Positions 49,601 to 60,114 of a stretch of DNA of 64,000 nucleotides are shown one piece after another (position 1 is the first letter of the stretch; each line of letters opens with the position of its first letter). A model generated the notes under the pieces. It did not search any database. It saw only the letters and a program-made list of their open reading frames with translations, and had not been told where the DNA came from. The position numbers and the translations under genes are program-made. This stretch comes from Epiperipatus broadwayi (taxonomy: Eukaryota; Onychophora; Udeonychophora; Euonychophora; Peripatidae): the NCBI GenBank assembly GCA_028023455.1, contig JAQFVV010012400.1:15121490-15185489 (forward strand), in the 5' to 3' direction.

Positions 49601-49625
49601 GATTTTCGGTATAAAAGCGTATTGC
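49600..49625 (+). promoter_or_regulatory. Candidate TATA-box core promoter
   Basis: GGTATAAAAGCG at 49609-49620 is a good TATA-box match in a locally CpG-containing context (GCGGGATTTTCGG just upstream). No transcript or ORF downstream supports it, and AT-rich DNA yields such matches by chance. Confidence 0.3.
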
Positions 49626-49690
49626 AGACACACTACGATAGATTGGGGTTCAAACTAAGGTATGAGGGTAGGAAGTAGGTGAGAAAAGGG

Positions 49691-49727
49691 TGAAACGAAG
49701 ATCTGCAAAGCAGATCTTACTGTTTCA
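49691..49727. repeat. 15-bp stem hairpin with 3-nt loop
   Basis: AAGATCTGC (49698-49706) and GCAGATCTT (49710-49718) pair perfectly around AAA. After a small internal loop, TGAAAC (49691-49696) pairs with GTTTCA (49722-49727). It lies about 75 bp past the candidate TATA box. Function unknown. Confidence 0.8.
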
Positions 49728-49729
49728 GT

Positions 49730-51190
49730 ACTAATAATGCATTTTACATTCAGTCATTGCTTAAATTGCGAGAAAAAATATTCCAAATTTTTCTTTCTGT
49801 ATCTAAAAATGTCTAACACATTTTTTTTTTTTTTTAAAAAAACCCCAACGCTAATAAAACTTATACACTGAAAAAATTAAGAATATAATTCTACATAAAT
49901 GGAGTTTTCAAACTTCTATAATAGTTGGAAAAATTGTTTAGGCAAATGAAGGATTTTAAAACTAGAAACAAATTTAAAAATACTAAGATAGTGAAAAGAA
50001 TGGAAGGGAAAGTAAAAATAAAAAAAGACTGAGAAACATGAAGAAAACTACAAAAGATATATAAAGGCATTAAATAGTTTCAAGATGAGAGACAATTAAG
50101 CATGATAATATTAAAAAAAATAAAAAAAATAATGTAGTCTGATAATATAGGACTTGATTTTGATTTTTCTCTTATATTTATTTGACTCTGAAAATAATGC
50201 TCAGAATTTTAGGTGCAATCTATATGGAAATAAGTATGTGTGTAATGTATTTCAAATTTTTTATCAAACTATGAGTTGAATATAAAAAAAATGACACATG
50301 TCAAAATCACACTGGAATGTATAATTACGAAAATAATTATAAATCTGTCTATACCCCAAACTGAGTCATGTCAATTAACCAATGAAAATGAAATTTAGCA
50401 ATTTTTGAAATATTGAACTTAACAACTTTTTTAATTAGTTTTTTGTGTGATTATACAAACAATTTATAGAAGATAGAAGAAAAAAAAACTATTTCACAAC
50501 TATCACAATGATCGATGACATTAAATGGACATATTAAAAAAAAAGAAAGATAAGATTCCTAAAATCAACACTTAAAATATTAAAATAACCAGTAGATTGA
50601 AAGTAAAAACAAGAATACTTTAACAACTTGAATGATTTTAACAAAAAAAAAAACACACATTTTTTAAAAAAAATATTAAAGAAATAAAAAAAATCTAAGA
50701 AAATACACAGCAATTCAAGAAGACACCCGGAGAGTCAACAATTATTAAGGAGCTTCATTCTAACATAATATTTTATTTTTCTTACTATACTTTTTTACAA
50801 GTAGTTAGCAAATCGGAAACATGACGTATATTTAATTTTTAGAATGTTTTTGTTTTGTTTTTTATTAACAAATTTTGAACCTTTAAATACAGTATCAAGT
50901 TCTAAATACTTAATTGAAATCTAATATATACAAATATTTATTAAAAACATTAATTATAAAGATAGCTCTTTGGAGATAGTCAACTTGAAATAATAGTTCA
51001 GTATAAGTTAATTTCTACTAAACAATCTCTTTACAATAAGAAATTATCTTAAATCATTAAAAATACAATACTATCTCATAACAACAACAGAACGAGGAAC
51101 AGACATCACATTGTTAGATGATTCTCCTGTATAGGACAAAAGTTACTTTAACATATGTAATATTACCTAAAAATAAAATAAATAAATGTA
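49730..51190. other. AT-rich spacer, no gene recognised
   Basis: A-rich homopolymers dominate. No motif or repeat found. Confidence 0.4.
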
Positions 51191-51194
51191 TGGT

Positions 51195-51312
51195 TTATTG
51201 TTTAGGAATTCATAAAGTTTGAATACTGGAAGTGACAGTTGGACTGCAATTCTTATATCTTGAATTCCAGTCTGTCACTCTACCACTGCACCAAAACCTG
51301 CAGTGCATAATA
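51195..51312 (-). repeat. tRNA-derived SINE, reverse orientation
   Basis: On the minus strand GGTTTTGGTGCAGTGGTAGA is the best-preserved A-box region of the family, followed by GTGACAGACTGGAATTCAAG, then TGTCACTTCCAGTATTCAAA and GAATTCCTAAACAATAAACC. Head, body and 3' end are all present. Confidence 0.75.
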
Positions 51313-51351
51313 TTATCTTATTAAGACAATTATATTTAATTAATGCTCTCC

Positions 51352-51476
51352 AGGATCTGATGAGATAATAGAATAGCAGACTCTGGAGTTTTAGGTCCTC
51401 AGATCATATCCAGTTGTGTTACTTCCAGCACCACTTGATGATGATGATTATTATTATTATTATTATTTAATTAATA
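51352..51476 (+). repeat. tRNA-derived SINE with (ATT)n tail
   Basis: TAGCAGACTCTGGAGTTTTA, then GATCATATCCAGTTGTGTTA and CTTCCAGCACC match the family body, followed by GATGATGATTATTATTATT. It lies 40 bp from the inverted copy at 51195-51312, making a loose inverted pair. Confidence 0.7.
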
Positions 51477-51479
51477 ATA

Positions 51480-52550
51480 TAATAAATTGCTAAAAAACAT
51501 TAATATCATCATCGCTTTTTTTTTCTTCTACCTGTTATTTTATTTTTCTACTACTTGAGAAAAAAAAAAGATTTATTGTTTCTTAAATCTAAAGAATTAG
51601 CCTTAGCAACTTTGAAATTTTTATGCTTTCTATTACCAAATAAGTGTGAAGCCTTGCTCTAGACAAACACTTTGCTTAAAATAACATTATCAAAAGTTTG
51701 AATGTCAATCACTATCATTAAAAGTTTTTTATTTTATTTTCTAATTGTCTTAGAAGCAGTAGTACCTTTACAAATGCTTCTATATAATTCAAGATGATTT
51801 TAACTATTTGATGAGCCAATTATTTACAACAAACAAAAGAATGTTCCTTCCAAAATATATGCAATACATAGCATTAGAAATGTATCAGATTTAATAAATA
51901 ATAAAACATACTAAATTATATCCAATAGTTATACAATTTTGGTACACTTAGAAACATTAGACATCTGTGAATCAATTTTTGATGTTTATGAATAATAATG
52001 TCAGGTTAGTAAATGAAATCTGTAGAAATAATAAATTAAATTTAATATATTGTACCGAGACAAAGTCGGTACAGGTATATACGCACACACACGAGCAATG
52101 TAAACACTCTATATTTTTTTCTCTTCTTTCACTTTCAACTTATGATAATAAAAATAAATGTAGTTTTCTTTCAATGCGTTATAAAATACACTGTAAAATA
52201 AAATGTTAATATTTCTGATTAAATAGTTAAGGCTTTCCCACAATCTACTATAATAATAATCTCTAAAAAGAAAGAAAAAGTAAAATATAAAATACTACTA
52301 ATATGCCATTTTAAATCTCAATAAGTGATTTCTCCTTGTATATGCCGTGGGGGTAATTAAAAGGGGTTTTGTTTTAGATTATAACTGTAGTGAAAGTTAA
52401 AAGCTTATAGAAGTGATTTTGAGACAGATTAAATGCTCGACTTTTAAACTAATGTAAGTTAAATTGTTCTCTTAAAACACGCACACATGTATGCATAAAA
52501 GGTGTAAATAAGTATGAATTTTTTCTAACTGAGATTGTAATATGAGATTA
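51480..52550. other. AT-rich spacer, no gene recognised
   Basis: An open stretch of about 80 codons at 51967-52209 has a short ACACACAC run and no domain. Nothing else recognised. Confidence 0.4.
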
Positions 52551-53130
52551 CACAAACCTAAGATTGCCTCAAGCATATGGATTGAGTGGACATTACGTAG
52601 GACACGGACCCCAACGACAACTCAAAGAATATTGAACTCTGGGTGGAGATTCGATCCTCAGATAATAACCAACCCATATAAATAGGAATCTAAATCTAAA
52701 GAAAAGGTCTCTTCTTTTTACACTCCCTTTTTTTTTTATTTTCGCTTATGCTTATAGTTTTTTTTCTAGATTCCTCCGGAAGCTACAACTAGAACTTTTC
52801 TTTTTTTTTGCTATCCGGTTTATCCAACATGATCACTGTGAAATTAACATTTAGAGCGTCGATCGTCATGATGGGCTAGAAAACCCTTCAGTGATTGATC
52901 GACGCTCCGCCGCCAGAACATCTCCACAGCTATGAATGATCAACAACAATACCGTCCGAACATAGTGCTCCAATCAGTCTAAGGACGTTGTTCCGTTTAA
53001 TATACAAGAATCGTCCAAACATACTACGCTGAACTTATGTGAAATGAATAACCATGTATTATGGAAACATCATCCATCAGGTTCGAACCTTCACCAAATT
53101 AGAAGCAGCAGAAGACTAAGCAAAATCCTA
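52551..53130 (+). other. CpG-richer, exon-like block
   Basis: CpG density rises and homopolymers fall compared with the flanks. The block ends in CCTAG followed by GTAAAC at about 53131, a fair splice-donor context, so it could be a non-coding first exon or 5' UTR. It contains the 11-bp inverted repeat at 52854-52907 and two similar motifs CGTCCGAACATAGT and CGTCCAAACATACT. No protein-coding frame is evident. Confidence 0.25.
52854..52907. repeat. Perfect 11-bp inverted repeat, 32-nt loop
   Basis: GAGCGTCGATC (52854-52864) and GATCGACGCTC (52897-52907) are exact inverted copies, unusually CpG-rich for this window, with inner GGG and CCC that could extend the fold. It could be an RNA stem-loop or a protein-binding dyad. 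No family recognised. Confidence 0.8.
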
Positions 53131-53726
53131 GGTAAACATTTTTTTTTATAATGCTTTCATTCATTCTTTACGTAAACTTAAAAGGCAATCTCATAATTAA
53201 TTAAATTCGACCTTCGTAAAACACATATAAAATGATCCGTAATCTCTCATATATTAAATCTTATTATTTTAATCTCAACTTTCGTAAATAAAAATATCAG
53301 ATGCTACATAGTCCATCATATTTAAATCTTCGGACTTTTCCAGTTATGAACTTTGATCCTAATTATTATTTTCTTTCGCAGATAAATTATAACACACACC
53401 TACCTTCAAAATGTAAAAGAGGAAATATATTTTATCACCCATGTTTATTATGCATAATATGTTCTTTTCTGTGCGAGTGCGAGAATGCGCGTATGTGCGT
53501 GCAAATAAAGCTATTAATCAATATTTCATTTTTTTTATAATCAATAAAATTTTTTTATCTAAACTAGTCGAGCATTCCTCAAATCATTTTCTATAATTAA
53601 AATATATTTTTTTGAGGTTATTATTAGTGTTAGCATTTATTCATGCAATTAATTATTTTACTTTTCAATTTGTCTTTCTTATATATTTTTTTTATTTTTT
53701 TTTTATCTCTTTTAAATTTCATTCAT

Positions 53727-53754
53727 AAACATCGTGCCGTAAGTCACGATGTTT
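53727..53754. repeat. Perfect 10-bp stem hairpin
   Basis: AAACATCGTG (53727-53736), loop CCGTAAGT, CACGATGTTT (53745-53754). Exact pairing, contains CpG. Flanking ATA and TAT could extend it with a small bulge. Function unknown. Confidence 0.8.
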
Positions 53755-53759
53755 GCTTA

Positions 53760-55570
53760 TTATATAGTTAACATAGGTTTAAGAGTTGGGAGGGCCTATT
53801 ATTAATAAATATAAGTAAAATGTCAATAGAGCTAGTATAAATAATTCTATTGGATCGTATGATAAAAGGGGGATGATATTATAAGCGTCTAGTTGTTTAT
53901 TCTAATGATGCCTCAACCGAACATTCGTATTAGTTATAAATAACCAATGATCCCGTCCAATGCTTGGACCGATCTGTTAATCAACCGACCTTCTTATCCA
54001 TTGGTTAATATTGTGTCATTTGCCAGAATAATAGTCTTGAAGGCAATCACATCGCGACCCTGAATGACCCTTATTGGTCCATGCTGGGAGTTCGAGCTTA
54101 TGGGCAGGGATTAGACTTCAAAATCGTTTTGATATGACGTAAGGTGATGCGAGAAATTAAATTATGAATCAAATCATCGTATCTGGCGCCCTCTTGTGTT
54201 GATAATGAACAACTATTGATATAAGAAAAATAAATAAATCTTTACGCTGTATCATGTTTGTTTTGGAGCCCACAATCCCTTTTAGGGAGCCGGTGCAAGG
54301 GAAAAGCGGGGCAGCCGGTATAATATATATATTTGCAAATGTTTTCACAAGCCAAAATCTTGTAATAATAAAAAATGGAAATAATATATGAATTGAATTA
54401 GACATAAGAAAATGCATTTCTAATTTTGTAAGCAGAAATTAAACATGTAAACATTCTGTGACTAATTTTATTTCAAATGAAACTAAATATTCTATTCTTT
54501 TAAACTTGCAATAAATGTTTTGCAATTATTTTTTTTTTAATTAGTAAATATTTTTAGATTGCATTGAACAACCAAACATACACTCACAATTTTTGTTTTT
54601 ATCACAAATATAATGTAGTTATACATTTTGCATTAGTGAACAGTGTTGTATATCAAACAAGCTGTTCCACACTCATTAAAAATAAAATAATCAATATAAA
54701 ATAATCATCATATAAATAATCAAATGGTTTATTGCTTGAAGGTATATAAGAAGTTTTAGTATTAGAATTGATAAGAGATGCAATCCATGATGAAAATCTT
54801 GAAAATAAGTATAATAAAGCAAATAAGATGAATAAAACTGTTATGTTATTTGCTTTAAAATTTATTTTCAGGTTATAATTACAATTAAAATTTGGTTTAC
54901 TGCTAAATTTTGTAGAATTAAAGATACTGAAAAGCACTATTTTTGTTTTCTTAATTTCAACCAACTATTCCTTTTCTCCATGGTCAAAAAGACATCATAT
55001 CTCATATACAGGAGTGTGCCATTACTATCTGCTGCCTGTGTGCAAACTTGGCATTTCTATACCCCCCCCCTGCCAATAAAAAATCACTTTATAAAAGCAT
55101 ATCAATGAATAAAAATGAAATATGAAATATATTAATTAGAAATTTATTGAACAAAAAGCAGAAATTTTAAAAAAAAAAAAAGTAATTAACATACAATAAG
55201 GATACAAAAACAAAAATAATTTGGAAAAAAATATTTTTTTTATTTGCCAAAAAAATTGTTTGCAAATTGCACTTTATATAGTTTACATAACTTAACAAAT
55301 AAACTCAACAGTTTTATAAAAACAAAAATATTAAATATTTTTTGGTACAAAATTAAACTGACTATATTTTATTTATATAAAAAAAATCACTTTGACACAA
55401 ATCACATGTTCTAATATAAAAGAATCAAATTTTTCTAACACCTCAATGCATTTTAAATAATTGCCATTGTAAAGTTAATTAATTTTACCCCAAAGAGATA
55501 GATTTTGTTTTCTTAAAAACTGGGCTACAATAATAATCCTTTTTATAACTTCACATAATTTCTTTTCATT
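53760..55570. other. CpG-richer then AT-rich sequence, no gene recognised
   Basis: The part to about 54320 has more CpG and mixed composition (e.g. near 54040-54110 and 54180-54320), but no domain or tRNA was recognised. The remainder to 55570 is ordinary AT-rich spacer. Confidence 0.35.
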
Positions 55571-55580
55571 ATCTAAACCA

Positions 55581-55976
55581 GGGATTCCCAACCCTATGCC
55601 CGTGGGCACCATGGCACCCACAGACCATTTTACATGTTCCCGCCACTATCCGAACATGATAAAAAATTATTTATCTGATAAAAATAAATTTAATTTTTAA
55701 AATTTCTTATAAATTATTGTATTATATTGTAATGAAATTGTAGGGCATACTATACTTTTACAGCATAAAAATATAAACGTTAATTATATGTTAAAATTTT
55801 ATTTTTGAAATAAATATTTTTTTGTACATTATATGTATTATTAACAATGTCCAACTATAAATTTACATTGAAAAAATAAATGGTGCTTGCCACCTGGTTG
55901 AAAAAATAAATGGTGCCCGCCACTTGGCCGGTATTATAGAATGTGCTCTTAAGTGCAAAAAGGTTGGGGACCCCTG
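55581..55976. mobile_element. Non-autonomous hAT MITE with perfect 8-bp target duplication
   Basis: Starts CAGGGATTCCCAACC and ends GGTTGGGGACCCCTG, a terminal inverted repeat of hAT type. The 8-bp direct repeat ATCTAAAC is perfect (55573-55580 and 55977-55984). The interior is AT-rich except near the ends and contains a 30-bp tandem duplication (55868-55897 and 55898-55927) differing at three positions. No coding sequence. Confidence 0.94.
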
Positions 55977-55989
55977 ATCTAAACTTATT

Positions 55990-57840
55990 TGTTACAAATA
56001 ATCAATATAAGTTTTATTTTTTAAGGATATAATTAATTCTGTCCATCTGTCCATTTTTTATAATTGTTTAAATGATTTACATTTTAATGTCATTTATTAA
56101 ATATATATATTAATTTCCTTAGCGAAATATCTAAAAGCATGAAAATTTAATTTTTTCATGACAGTTTAACAAAATTAAAAATATATATATATTGTTGAAT
56201 GTATGAGAAAAGAAAGAATAAATCACTAGGATCTTAGTTCAAATTCAAATTTATTTCTTGTTTTACATTATTACTGATGCATTGCACTTTACTGCCCTAT
56301 ATCTAATTACAAAAATGTACAACTGACATTGTAAAAGCAAAATATAAAATAAGATTAAAATAGTAATAGATTTTCTTATGTATGTTTAGAACAAAGGTAA
56401 GTTTGAACAAGATTCAAATGTGCATTATCCTGTAAACAGTAAACTCATGCATGCTCAATTTTGTACTTATTTACGCTAAATTGTTAGAACTAGGATTAAA
56501 ATAAAATAAGATCTTAAGGAATAATAACAAATGAGAGATATATAAATAATTTGTTTAGGATAAATCTATTAAATAAAAGTAACATTTGAATACAAATAGA
56601 ATTTATTTTAATATAATTAATATAAAAAAAATTTAAGTATTCCCTCCTCATCTTAAATCTTTGATGCCTTGCACACAGTGTAAATATATCCCTGCCTACA
56701 CTGGATGGGCAAGCTTATTCCATTCTAGATATATGCTTAAACTTCCAGCTACACAAGTTCTGTATAAGTGTTGTTTGTATTCTTTATAAAGATATTTTAC
56801 ATAAATTCAAATGGTACATATCAGGTAGAATACCAAAGTCATACTGAAGAGGATAATCAATAAAGTTAAAAAATTAAAAACAAACAAACAAACAATATAT
56901 TTTAATGTACTATTTAATGTCAACATGATTGTAAAATGTAAATGCATAGTTTTGTAATAATATAATAAAATCTATAAAAATTTGACATAAGTTACTAAAA
57001 ATATATAAACATTGCTAAATATTACAAACTTGCATAATTGAATTTAAAAAAGTAATACAAAATAAGAAAGCCATAATTTGTAATTAATTTGTTAATAAAC
57101 AATACAAATTTGTGTAATTTATTAAAAAATAATATAAAGTAATGACAACCTTCATTATCACCGACCATGAAAAATGGTATACTTCGCTGAGAAATTCTTA
57201 GCAAATTATGACTTCATTCTTTTTTTTTTATTATTAAATTATGCAAATTAATATTATTCAGCAATACTTCATTTTTATAGTTTGTATTATCATAAACCTA
57301 CATATTAAATTTCACAATTACATTTGATATTATGACTAATGTCTGATTGTGATTTTTTTGTGAAAACAAGAAGTCTGTTCATCCAAATACTAGTTGTAAG
57401 TATTCATTACAAATAGAGATTATCAATTTTAAATCATGTTGAAATGTTTTATTTTGAAAACAAATTATTTGTTTTAAAAATGATAAAAAGTGAAAATTGT
57501 GTTTTTTTTTTTTTTTTTTTTTTTAATCGGGGAATTTTAATAAATCGGAAAAATTATTTGAATGTTTTTATTTATTGATTAGATGTCTTTGGTTGTTCTA
57601 CCTGGTAAGTAAAACCCAAAACTGTTAAGTAGAATATCTATACAGTGAGCACCAGTGTCGATATGTTGACTGTAAACACAAAAAAATATAAATGTAATAT
57701 AATATGTCTTTTACTATTGTTTGGAGAGAAATCATACTCATATGGATAATATTCTGGGCTTGAAGCATATTTATTCTCACAATGATTGTTAAGCTTTTTA
57801 GAAATGGAATCTCATTGATTTTATATATATATAATTTCTA
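55990..57840. other. AT-rich spacer, no gene recognised
   Basis: A slightly GC-richer patch near 56640-56780 has no recognised content. A long T homopolymer lies at about 57502-57524. Confidence 0.4.
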
Positions 57841-57860
57841 TTTAAAATGAGTACAATATA

Positions 57861-58200
57861 TAACGTTAAACCGTGTGTTAGAATATATTTGTAATAACTT
57901 AATATTTGTGTTAATATTAAAAACGCACACGCATATATAATTCGGCTATATATAGATAACTCAAATCAAATTTTCCTACCCATATTTGCATATTTAATCT
58001 ATCCTATTTTGCATATTTGCACTTCGTGAAAATGAAGAAATATTGTACTTCTTGAAAATGAAGGTTATATCTTTGAAAGCGCTAGAAGAAATCAATAAAA
58101 GTTTGTTATTTATTTATTTGATTTGAGTTATCTATATATAGCCGGATTATATATGCGTGTAAGTTTTTAATATTAACACAAATATTAAGTTATTACAAAT
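57861..58200 (+). mobile_element. Inverted-repeat element containing a hammerhead-like fold
   Basis: Arms of about 85 bp (57887-57971 and 58116-58200) are inverted copies with few differences. AATGAGTACAATATA lies both just left of the element (about 57846-57860) and at its right end (58199-58213), which could be a target duplication of about 15 bp. The centre holds a hammerhead-like fold (58042-58096) followed by AATAAAAG. The combination of inverted arms, a ribozyme-like centre and a longish duplication resembles a PLE flanking repeat more than a standard MITE. Confidence 0.7.
58042..58096 (+). ncRNA. Hammerhead-like fold in inverted-repeat element
   Basis: Stem I: ATTG (58042-58045) with CAAT (58093-58096) and, past an internal loop, CTTC (58048-58051) with GAAG (58085-58088). 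Core TTGAAAAT (58052-58059), of the same TTGANAAT type as the 15-kb PLE motif. Stem II: GAAG with CTTT, including one G-T pair. GAA (58075-58077). Stem III: AGC/GCT (58078-58083). A58084 is the predicted cleavage base. C3 and G8 are not the consensus bases, so activity is uncertain. Confidence 0.55.
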
Positions 58201-58214
58201 GAGTACAATATAAA

Positions 58215-59875
58215 ATTCCAGAATGACTAACTAACATAAATCTGAGATCTTTAGCCTATAGCTAATAATAATAGATATTTATTTATTAGCATCTAAAAAA
58301 ATTTCCAAGATTCATCTTGATTGAATTCAAATAAACATAACATGCAAATAATCATTGTATCAGGAGGTCCTTTCTTTAGACATAAATGTTATTTTATTAA
58401 AAAAATAAAATCACTCAATGAAGATAGTTAGGACTTATTATAAAAAGGAAGAAAAATATGTTACTTGAGATTGATGTATTAGGTGTGAAAAATTATATAT
58501 TATTTACTATGCACTTTGGAGCAATAAAGAGCTTCATAGGATAGTGGTAATTTGAATGTGAGCCAGCTAACACAAGATTTTTTTTTTCCAGAAACCAATC
58601 ACACTTAATTTTTTATTTATTTCAAAAGTCATTCCACGGCTGATACTTCATTGAAAAGTAAAAGGGTATCTAATTATTTTTAACTATATGATAAATTAAA
58701 TATTAAAAAATGCTCAAACCTTCACCAATTTCCTATTGACAAACCCAGTTAGTAATCTTTTCATTATTACATTATGAGAATGCTTTAGCTTAATTTGAAT
58801 CATTCTTTTATCATAATATTGTAAATTTTGATAAAATGAAAGAAAGTATATAAACTTATTAGCAAGATTATAGAAAAAATGTCACTGGTACTTGAGGTCT
58901 TTGAAAGACTTCAATCTTTTCCCTCTGGATAATGATAATAGCTCATAAAAAGTTAACTCACAATGCTCTGCTGAACCAGAAAAACTTATTAAATATATAT
59001 GTAAGATGCAGGATTTTAAAATAATTTGATGCTTTTGATGTGAAGATCATTTGTATAGTTTTAACATCTATTTAAAAGCTATTACATAGCAAATGGTAAT
59101 ATTAACTTTGATACAAGTAATTTCTTATCAATATTTATTATAATTATTGTATTTATGAAAAAAAAATAGTATTTATTTATTTATTTTTTTTTTAAAAAAA
59201 TCTCATTGGAATGCTAATACCTTTGTGCTCACACAGGATTGATTTTTAAAAAAAAAAATCAGAAATATAGTTCTAATTTAATAAACCTTTTTTTCTTTAT
59301 TATTTGGCAAAGTAATTATATTCATTTGTTCATGAAACACTAAAGCCATTTTATCCATATATAAATTCTAGATACAAAAAAAAATTTTTATATACATATA
59401 ATATTCAAAATCTTTTTTTTTTTAAAGACCATTAAGATTATATGATTCATAACTACAGATTAAAAAGAATTAATATTGTGCATATTAAAGTGAAAACATC
59501 AATAAAAATGAAAAATATCTGTACCTTTAACTTATTCCTAAGTGCCCTATTTCTCTAATACAAGAATTTGAAAAGATAACTTTACAAAGTTTTTTTTTTT
59601 TTTTTTAAGTATAAATTCAACCTTGACAAAAACCATTAAAGCTCATTTTAAAAAATCCATTATAAAAATTTATATTTTCTCAACATAAAAAATGATGAAA
59701 GTCAATCAAATTTATATAATTTTATTTAACAAGTAAAAACGAATATAAACATATATAAGCAAATAATCTACCTAGTATTCAAATCTAGATTGGATAAAAT
59801 TTGAAATTATTTACAGATAGCTGGTGCATAATCAATCCAGATATTCAATTACTTGCCAATAAATGGGTAACTAGC
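58215..59875. other. AT-rich spacer, no gene recognised
   Basis: Homopolymers and simple sequence. No motif found apart from a run of TATTTATTTATTTATT near 59171. Confidence 0.4.
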
Positions 59876-59884
59876 TATATTCTT

Positions 59885-60112
59885 TAATATTGTGCTCAGA
59901 ATCAAATGATCACAAAAGAAAAATAAAGGAGGCATTTACATTAATGGAAACATCCATGCCATTAATAGGAAAGACACTTGCTTCGAGATCTCAAAGAAAT
60001 GGGCTACGTAATACTAGCTTATTTGAATATTTGTATTTGCATATATTTTATTATACATTTTATGAAGGCTATGAATATGAGCATTGATCCTCGAAAACAT
60101 TAAGCCAATAAA
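59885..60112 (+). pseudogene. Penelope-like element 3' tail with hammerhead-like fold
   Basis: The start reads CSESNDHKRKIKEAFTLMET, matching the last part of the PLE GIY-YIG nuclease (15-kb copy: CRERSDLRRKVKEAFFI). The rest of the nuclease and the RT are missing. It ends with CCTCGAAAACATTAAGCC and AATAAA near 60107, the kind of 3' end seen in PLEs. The hammerhead-like motif at 60067-60106 lies inside this tail. Confidence 0.65.
60067..60106 (+). ncRNA. Hammerhead-like fold in PLE tail (decayed)
   Basis: Stem I GGCT (60067-60070) with AGCC (60103-60106); core ATGAATAT; stem II GAG (60079-60081) with CTC (60090-60092); GAA (60093-60095); then AACATT, which would be self-complementary AACGTT before a CpG change; A60102 as cleavage base. 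The core departs from consensus and stem II has a long loop, so this is a relic at best. Confidence 0.4.
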
Positions 60113-60114
60113 TT

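Noticed and set aside
52865-52896. C/D-box snoRNA (ATGATG in the loop of the inverted repeat)
   Set aside because: No D box (CTGA) in a suitable position next to a terminal stem.
53080-53100. GGTTCGAACC as a tRNA B box
   Set aside because: No A box or cloverleaf upstream at the right distance.
54180-54200. TGGCGCCCTCT as an LTR primer-binding site
   Set aside because: No paired LTRs, polypurine tract or gag/pol sequence found nearby.
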